From Heligmosomoides polygyrus polygyrus (lineage: Eukaryota; Nematoda; Chromadorea; Rhabditida; Heligmosomidae), in assembly GCA_947396885.1 (NCBI GenBank), contig OX377202.1, positions 110,254,221 to 110,318,220 of the forward strand: DNA of 64,000 nucleotides, written 5' to 3'. Below are positions 39,901 through 48,900 of this stretch, piece after piece (positions within the stretch are counted from its first letter, which is position 1; every line of letters begins with the position of its first letter). Both the position numbers and the translations under genes were made by a program. A model generated the notes under the pieces. The model ran no database searches and was not told the origin of the DNA. It saw nothing but the letters and a program-made list of their open reading frames with translations.

Positions 39901-42900
39901 GGGGGTGGTTCAATTTTCATCACGTATTTACGCGAAATGGACCAGAAATTGGACCCCTCCCGCCGCGCATGAAGACCCCCTTTTTGGAGACCGCTGCCTA
40001 CACAGCAAGAAAGCGCATTTTATCTACTTTCTGATAAGTTAGTGGGATTTTTAAACGTCGAAAAACTTTCCGAGTTCTGAGCATTTTTGTGAAGTCGCTG
40101 CAATTTTTTTCGCTCAAAAATTGAATCGCCCACCGCGCATCAAGAACTCTTTTTTAGAGAACGGTTTGTTTCTCTTGGCTTTTTTTTCGTTTTTTCTAGT
40201 TTCTGAAAATCTAGAGGAATCTTCAAAATTCAAAAAACTTACCGAGTCACGAACATTTTTGTGAACGTTCAATTTTATGCTACGACAACGGGTCTACGGA
40301 GAAAATGCCCGAATCTCACGGCGTGCGTTGCGTGCGGAGAAAATGCCCGAAATAGGGAGAAAATGCCCGCAACCAGGGGAGAAAATGCCCGCGACCAGGG
40401 GAGAAAATGCCCGCAACCAAGGGAGAAAATACCCGCGAATAGTAGTCTATTTCCGCAACGTTTCATTCGTACCAAAGCTCTAATAAGAAGTTGGTCGCAA
40501 AATGTCATGTTCGAAAAACACTCTATATTTCGAGAAGGTGCCTTGAAAGATTTTTGGCGAGGTTCTACACCATAGGTTCTGGTCATTTTAATAGGGTTTT
40601 TAGTAAAACCTATGTTGCAACTAACCATTCAGATATTTAAATCCTTTATTCAGATATGTGATAATAACAGCAGCAAAGCGAATAGAAATAGAAGTCCTAC
40701 ACTGAGAAAAACAAAAAAAGAGCACAACAAGTATTTACGATGTCAACGGTGTATCAGATGAGAATCATTGAAAGGCAATGAATCTTGAAAGATCTATGTT
40801 CAAATCCTGTTTTAGTGAAGATTTGTCAAAAATGAAGACTTCATCAGAAAGACTCAGTAAAACCTCAGTAAAACATAAAAACCAATTTGTAAACAAATTC
40901 CTACATAAGTTCTGTCATTTTTTCATTTTCTACTTCTCATGACTTTGAGGTACATGTACCCTACTGTTCACTCCATGTGACGTTCATGTGGCTCAAAAAC
41001 AAACTCAAAAGTTGAGGTGGCCTGCAGTTCACAGCTCAATGCTTCGAAATGTAATTCTATGTTTCCAGGTTCCGTTGATGTGCTTGTGTTCTAATTTTAC
41101 GTTCTAGAAATGGAGATTTGGGCGAAAACGCTTCTTTCGCTCCTTTCAGTGTTATTAAGTGTTCTTTTCACATAAAACACCGTTGGTACTAATTTAACCG
41201 TTGAGCATGCTGTTGTAACGAGAATCTTTCCTCATATTCTCCAAAGCTTCTCTATCACGGTAAGGCCATCAAGTCTGCTAGGGAATCCATATGATGATGC
41301 CACAGTTTCAGCTGCCACGCCCACAATTTCTCATGCCCTTTACTCGACGGCATGAGAAAAATACCGTATCCCTGTCCACGTGATTACCATGTGTTTTGCT
41401 GTTGTGGTTGTTGTAGCGGACCCTATCGAAAACCGTTCAGTGGCCGCAGATATTTTCTCCCCTGGCTGTGGACATTTTCTCCCCTGGCTGCGGGCATTTT
41501 CTCCCCTGGCTGCGGGCATTTTCTCCCCTGGTCGCTGGCATTTTCTCCCCTGGTCACGGGCATTTTCTCCCTTGGTTGCGGGCATTTTCTCCCCTGGTCG
41601 CGGGCATTTTCTCCCCTGGTCACGAGCATTTTCTCGCACCGAAACAGACGCGGCGCGGTTCGGGCATTTTCTCTCGTAATCACGACAACGTGGGTGCAAA
41701 GTCGAGGTTTTTTTTCCAGAGTTCGACTCAACGTGTTCGACCGAGAAAAACATGATTTTTTCACTGTTAATTTATCAGGACTTGAAGGTTTTTGTGGCCG
41801 AAATTTATTCGTATGGCTGGTCTGGTTCGGCTAAAAAATAATTTTTTCATGAAAAAGGAGAATTTTTATGCGATCCCTCCAAATCATATCGTTACCGCAG
41901 CGGAGAAGCTTAGTTTTTACTGTATAATAAGCGGACTTGAAATTAAATATGGTACAATTCCAGTCTCTGTCGTCCTTTTTTTCAGAAGGCACAAAAAATT
42001 TTCCGCGAGGAGTCCATCCATCCTTCAGTTGCGATCGATCGTGTCAGAGACCGCAGTAGCCGCACGTAAACTGCCGTAACTCGGAGATTTTTTTGGGGCT
42101 TCTGAAAAATGCAGGTTCTGAAAGTAACATACTTCATGTGATTAGTGGGTCGACATTTTTTCGGCAAATGACGTTAAATCGAGACGTCTGATCATATAGA
42201 AGATCGCTTCAGAGAAACATAGTTTTACCACTTTGTGTCAAACGGGCTTAAAGTTTTGTAGGGTACGATTTCACTTTCTGTTGCTGTTTTCTGTACAGGA
42301 GAGAAATTTCTTTCCGACGCAAGTCCGTACTTCGGTTGTCATTCCGTCATCGATTCGAAGAGCGCTTCAAAAATCTTGTAGGGAACGCAGTTACATAGGT
42401 CGTCCTCAGTAATTAACACTTGAAATTTTATAGAGTGCAATTCTGGAAGTAGATGCCGCTCCTTCAGGCAGAAGGCTATCGGTGCGGTCAAACAGCGCTG
42501 GTGGTGTAAGGCGAACATCACTGCCCGGAAAGCAGAAGATGCGGGTTCGAGTCCCGCCTGGCGCAAGAGTTTTGATCGCAACAAAACATCCTGTAACAGC
42601 AGAAGGCTATCATGTCCATGACGTCCTGGGAAGATCTGAAAAAACGAAAACCTCTCATTGACTCTAAATCTGCGGACAGGAAATCTTTATTTTTCACTGT
42701 ACAATAACTGGCGTTAAATTTTTTTGGTATTCAATCTTATTTTTTTTCACTCCAGGAAACGCAATTGCTTGTCTCCGCCTTGTCGTAGCCACACCTGCAA
42801 AAAATAACTTATTAATAGATGCAAACATCATCTAAAAACTTGAAATTGAAGAGAATCCTTTGCCAAAACCGAGAAAGTACGATCTCCCTCCAGAAGACGC

Positions 42901-45900
42901 AACAGTACGATCCCTCCTTCGATTCCGGAACATCGAGCTTGACCCTGTTAGGGAGTTTCGCCACCTGTTTCTCGCCCGAGGACGGGTTCCTCGGAGCAAA
43001 TCGCGTACATACGATAGAAGATGGATGGGCTTCATAGGAGCAGTGAGGTTTCTGCGTAACCATGTCCCGCTAATCTTATACTAAAACCGGTTTTTTCTTA
43101 ATAAAAAGGTAAGAAGGCCTAAAGAAGAAAGTAGGAAGATTGGGGTTCTTCTGTTCTCGGGGAAGACGGTAATCTTCTTTTAGAGCCACACAATTACCCC
43201 TTCTCGGCGTCCACATCAGAGTAGGTCCTTTCATTCTCTCGAACTCTCGGGTATCGTGCTGCGGTCCTAGTCGTCTTTGGCGTGGACAGATCTGCGGCCA
43301 GAAGGCGATCGACGATGACAGAGCAGAAGCAGTCGTCTCATCTGATGATATCCAAGGCGCTCTGCGTTCATATTTTTGCACCGCAAGTGCGAATTGACTA
43401 AATTTATTGCAACGGTAGAGTATTATGGGCCTTTAATCGTTGATATAGATGCTATTTGTTCCAAGCTTCAACGATTGAATTTAGATCTACTATATCACAT
43501 CAGACGAGGAGGAGCATCCGCGCCAAGGCCAAAACTAGACGGCTGCGAAACAGACGTTGATAAAAGCCTGGTAAGGAGTGAGCTGGATTGATACAGGCTT
43601 TTCGGAAAGCTTTTCACTTCCTGATAAAACAAGGAATAGAATAGTGGTAGCAGTGTTGCTTTCCGAAAAACGCAAGCTATTTTCTACAGCGAGTGTTACG
43701 AACTTAATTCGTGGCTTAAAAGGATTCAATACACTTCAAATTTCATCCTTCTCTAGATCAATCTAGTGGCAGCTTGCTGGACAGAGAATCCCAACGATCG
43801 ACTTGCAATCGACGTAGTGTGCCAAAGAGTGGCGTCTATTAAGCAGGGATCAACGAAGACAAACCTCATGGACCACCTCTTCGACAAACTCGAACTGCAC
43901 ACTGCTGATCTGGAGAAAGAGGTGAACAAAATCTGGAACTAGGCGTACAGTTAATAGCCAAGGAGAAGAGTTCGGTTTCGTTCCTTAACTACAGTTTCCG
44001 GAGGTGTTCTTCTGCGGTTATAACAACCTAGGATGGGGGAAATTAGGCGTAGAATGGCTTGAAACGAACCGCAGACCTCAGCAGAACAATGCAGAATGCC
44101 GCGAGAACTGCGACTACACTCGCGGCACGGCGCGACATGCGATGTCGTGACGAGTCGTCCGCGGCTCCCGTCAGAGCGGTCACGCCCCTCACCTTTGTGT
44201 AAAAACCCGCTCCGCCTTAGTTTCGAGCTGCTCATTTAATTGAAAGGGCAGAATTGAAATTTACTAACTCGAGGTGACAGCGTAAGGTACAAGGGTGTAT
44301 CATAATTGACAAAATTGTTTACAGATAGAGATTCAAAGCAGAGAGTTGGTGGTGCATAAAAGAAATGCGGATTTACTGCTTGGAAAGATGTTGCCTAAGT
44401 GGGTTTCGTTGCATTGGTTTGTGCCCATTATCGAAAAGCAATTTAGCGACCCTAATCCTTTAGGCAAGTGGCAGAGCAACTGAAACGAGGCCAAACAGTG
44501 GAGCCAGAAAGCTTCGACAACGTCACCGTTTTCTTCAGCGATGTGGTGAAGTTCACCCAGCTCGCTGCCAAGTGCTTACCACTGCAGGTATTTTTCTAGT
44601 CCCTTCACATTTAAATATCTGCTTTCGAAGAAAATTAAGAAGGAATTAACTTGAAATTTTATGAAATTGAAGTCAAGCAGTATGTTTGGAGTCAGAGTCG
44701 CAGGAGGTTGGTAAAGAGTCAGAAGAGGCATTTCGCCTCTTGGTGCATCTATCATAAGATGTGATTGAATTGAGGTTTATCAGTAAATATGACGAAATGT
44801 TCAAGAGAACAAATGGGCGCGTGCAGCGCAGTCGGAGGAGGCGCGACTGTCGCGTGCACCCGATACCAGGTTCCTGGTTCGGATTTCCCGCCCAGGCCAA
44901 CCAAGCCTTTCATCCCTCCGGGGGCGGTGAATTGGTGTCATACTTGTCTGGGAAGGATAAAACGCTGACTTGTTCATCGGCTGGCCACCGCAAGTCATTG
45001 TATGGCCAAATACGCATTCAACCCGCCTCCACGACATCCCGTAGAAGTAGAATGCGCTGGCGCATCCCAGAAGGGATTGAGTAACGCCGTCCTTTATCCT
45101 TTATCCCTTATGACGAAATAAGGATATCAGATCACTAGTACATGCAGGGAAAGGTGAGGACAGGTGACGGGAGACGAGACGACAGTCGGTGAGAGTTTGG
45201 CCTCAGGCTCAGGATTGCAGAGACGGGATGCAGCCGTCGGTCGGTCGGACTTCCCTATCGCATTGTATCGTCGTCATCACTGCTCCCATAAGGCATTGGT
45301 TAGCAGAGGGTAGCAGATGGGAATGCATGAGTAATGTGAGGTAAGTGAAGTGGATATGTGAGTTCACATTAAAACTACAGTAACTAGAAGAGAGATTCTA
45401 AAATACGCTGTCTAGCGCTAGGTGCGCCTAAAAGAGGGGAGTGCGGTATGTTAACATGTTACTAGGAAGCGTGGAACACGATTCCTTACCAAAGTAACAG
45501 TCGACACTTGATTCAAGAAAGGGGAGTTCTTTCATGGTCTCGATATTTCTATACTTGAAATGGTGCAGGTCATATCGCTTCTCAACCAGCTCTTCAATGC
45601 GTTCGACCATATCATCGAGGAGCATGATGTCTACAAGGTACGCTATTGTTATTTCATAATATGTGGAATCCCGACTAAAGCGGGATTTATACATCTGTCA
45701 CCGGACGGCGCTTCATGATGAGAGCTATTAGGCTGGTGCAAAAGTTCTCGGACATTTGGGGCATGAAATATTTATTATCACAACATACGAACAACAATAT
45801 CAAATCATTCGAAGTAACCACCCTTTAAATCAATTGTCTTTCGCCAACGTGCTGATAAGTCATGGATGCCTTTTCTCCAAAACGTGGCCGGTTGCGATTC

Positions 45901-48900
45901 AAAAAATGTGAGCAGTGCCTCCTTGACATCCTCTCGGTTCCTAAATTGCTGGCCGTCCAAATAGGGTTGAAGGCTTGATTAAAATCAAATGATAATCAGA
46001 AGGAGCGAGATCTGGTGAGTAAGGTGGATGTGGAAGAACGGTCCATCCGTAGTCCGCCAACTCAGCCGCCGTCGCTCTGGCAATATGCGGTCTAGCGTTG
46101 TCGCGTTGAAAGTACACCTTCACTTGCTCTTCTCGTGTGGTTTGAAGGCGGGCCCTCAACTTCCTCAGTTGGTTGACGTAAAGCTCTGCCGTCACTGTTA
46201 TCCCTTCGTCCAGCAGCTCCCAGTGTTCTCCGCCAAGAACGCTCCACCAAATGCATAGCATCACCTTTTCACGTGAAGGTCGGGTTTCGGAACGTCCTCT
46301 GCCTCTCCAGTTGCGTCAACCCACTGTGCACGCCGGTGATAATTAGAGTAGAGTAACCACTTCTCATCCCCGGTGACAAGGTTGTCCAGCCATCCGTGGG
46401 TACGTCTGAGGGTAAGGAGAGACAGAGCGACATCGGCTCTGCGATCCATGTCATGTTGTGTCGAGTCGTGAGGTACCCAGCGACCCAATTTTTGCACCTT
46501 GCCAATCGACTTCAATCCTCGAATGACTGTTGAGTGACCAACAACAAGAGTACTTGATAGTTCGCGAGTGGTTTGGTTTGGGTCCGCTTCCACTCTACTT
46601 CGGAGGCCATCCAAATCCAGTGTCATCGGGCGCCCTTCTCGTTCGTTATCTTCAACGGAGAATTCACCAACTGCAAACTTCGAGAACGACTGGTACACAG
46701 TACTTCGAGCAGGAGCACTCTCGTTGTAAACATCCTTCAGGCGACGACACGATTCGTTGGCATTGAGGCCAGATTGATGCAGGAATAACATGACGTGCCG
46801 AATATGCGTCTCAGTTGGGATGAATTGCTTAGCCATAATAGCTGAGGTTAACAACGCAGAAGTAAATGTTGGGAACAGTTTTGTAGCCCTTTCCTTACTC
46901 TATCGATCGATCATTTACGCGTTGATACATGTGAGAAATTTGGCGGGAAAATGCGCTTTCAATTCAGGAGGGATCAAATGTCCGAGAACTTATGCACCAA
47001 CCTAATAGTATTATTGACCGGGCGGTTTAGGCGATCGATGCTTGTGGGTTTCATGGCACCCCCCCCCCCTGGCCACTGAATTGTAAATCTTGCCTAAGTT
47101 AACGGCATCATGCATCTCTATTGGTGGCACCTTTCAGGAGAAGCATATTCTTCGCGATAATAGCTCTTTCAATGATCAAAATGCGTAATTAATTAGCAGC
47201 CTCGAATTCAGGTAGAATCCATTGGAGACGGTTATCTGTGCGTGTCTGGGCTTCCGATTCGAAACGGCTTCAATCATATCAGAGAAATCGTAGAGATGTC
47301 CTTCTGCTTTATGGAATTCGTCAAATCGTTTCGTGTTCCATCGCTACCACGCGAACGTGTGGAACTTCGAATCGGGATAAACAGCGGTAAGTTTCTTGGT
47401 ACTACAGCCTGGGTACAAAAATTAAAAATTCTTCTTTCAATTGAATAATTTCAGGCCCGTGTGTTGCAGGAGTTGTCGGTCTGAGCATGCCTCGGTATTG
47501 CCTCTTTGGTGACACTGTAAACACCGCATCTAGAATGGAGAGCAACGGGAGAGGTTTGGAGATAAAAGTCCATATCCGTGTTTTTAATTGAAATTGGAAA
47601 TATTAGGTTGTAACGAAATAAATGGCACTGAACCACTGTAAATTTAAACAGTTAATATCTCGGCTTGTAGGCAAGTTTATTAATCGAAATAAAAACCTTC
47701 TGATTCTACACATCTTTGCCAGCGTGACACAAGCTTTTTTATCCCAGTAGCATAAAAATCAGGAACTCTGGAATTGACGAAATCTTCGAAGGCACTTTCG
47801 GCATCCTGTTGGTATTTGAATATTTTCCCTACCAAGAAGTCGCCAAGATGCTTGAAGAAATGGCAGTCTGTTGGGGAGAGGTCGGGAGAAAACGGAGGAT
47901 GTGGTAGAGTTTCAATGCTCAGCTCATTCAATTTCTGCAACGTCATTCGTGCTACATGGGGGCGAGCATTGTCGTGCAGAAGGAGAACTCGCCTTCGGTT
48001 TACCAAGGCCGGCCGGATATCCTTCAACTTTTTCATCATTTCTTCAATTTCAATGCAGTACTCCTCTGCCGTGATGGATTCACCGGGAGGGAGGAAGCTG
48101 TGGTGAATAATTCCCAGCGAACACCACCATACTGTCACCATCACTTTCTTTTGGTGCAATTCCGGCTTCGCAAAAACCTTGGGGCTCTCATCGCTGTCCA
48201 CCCACTGTGCCGATCGTCGCCTGTTGTCGTACATTATCCATTTCTCGTCACAGGTTACGATGCGATCAAGGAATGGGTCCGTTTCGTTCCGTAGAAGCAG
48301 TGCGGACGAGATCTCATATCGTCGTTTTCTTTGCTCCTCAGACAGCTCGTGAGGCACCCATCTTTCCAGCTTTTTGGTCTTTCCAATCTCCTTCAGATGC
48401 CGGGCAGCTGTGTTGCGACTGACGCCAAGAACCTTCGCTATCTCCCTGGTACCTTTGTGTGGATCCTCCTCTACCACATCTCTCAGCTTGTCCTCATCAA
48501 CATCACTATGCCTCCCACGACCTTCATGTTCTTCCAAGCTCTCATCTCCATTCCGGAACTTCTGATACCAACGATACGTTGTCCAAATTGTGGAACATCC
48601 TTGACCGAATGCGGCGATGATCTTCTCGTCCGCCTCCTTAGCTGTAGTGCCCAGCTTGAATTCATACAAGTAAATGCCGCGGATTACCCTTTTGTCCATC
48701 TGCAAAAAAGTCAATAAAACTCTAAAGTTTTCCCACTTTTACATAGAAAATTTGGCACTCACCGGTAGAGCAAAGTTTGCGCTTCTAAATGATATGCCAC
48801 ATGCTACGGTTTGTTCTTGATCAAACGCGTAAAGACGCGCCAAAAAATGGTGCGAGCCAGTGCCATTTAATTCGTTACAACCTAATAAATTGGAAAGAAA

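Larger units (their letters stand above)
40291..41681. mobile_element. Foldback-like DNA element, copy 1 (1,391 bp)
   Basis: The ends are inverted repeats made of tandem 22 bp units with core AGAAAATGCCCGC: about 4-5 units on the left (40300-40440) and about 9 on the right (41450-41640, reverse complement). The outermost ends match as TACGGAGAAAATGCCCG and TACGAGAGAAAATGCCCG. The element is flanked by identical 9 bp ACGACAACG (40282-40290 and 41682-41690). The interior of about 1 kb has no convincing ORF, so it is non-autonomous. It is about 90 percent similar by eye to the copy at 55250-56679. Confidence 0.85.

Noticed and set aside
40261..40575. Open frames through AGAAAATGCCC arrays (repeating [15 protein letters not shown] peptides)
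   Set aside because: Product of the 22 bp tandem units at the ends of the foldback-like element; open on both strands by composition.
41450..41690. Regular 22 bp repeats considered as a CRISPR-like array
   Set aside because: Units are directly tandem without unique spacers, mirrored at the other end of a transposable element, and the genome is a eukaryote's.
42480..42600. Functional tRNA gene (Ser-like anticodon GGA)
   Set aside because: The T arm is intact, but no acceptor 5' strand pairs with CTGGCGC and base 33 is C; a second copy with the same flanks points to a SINE.
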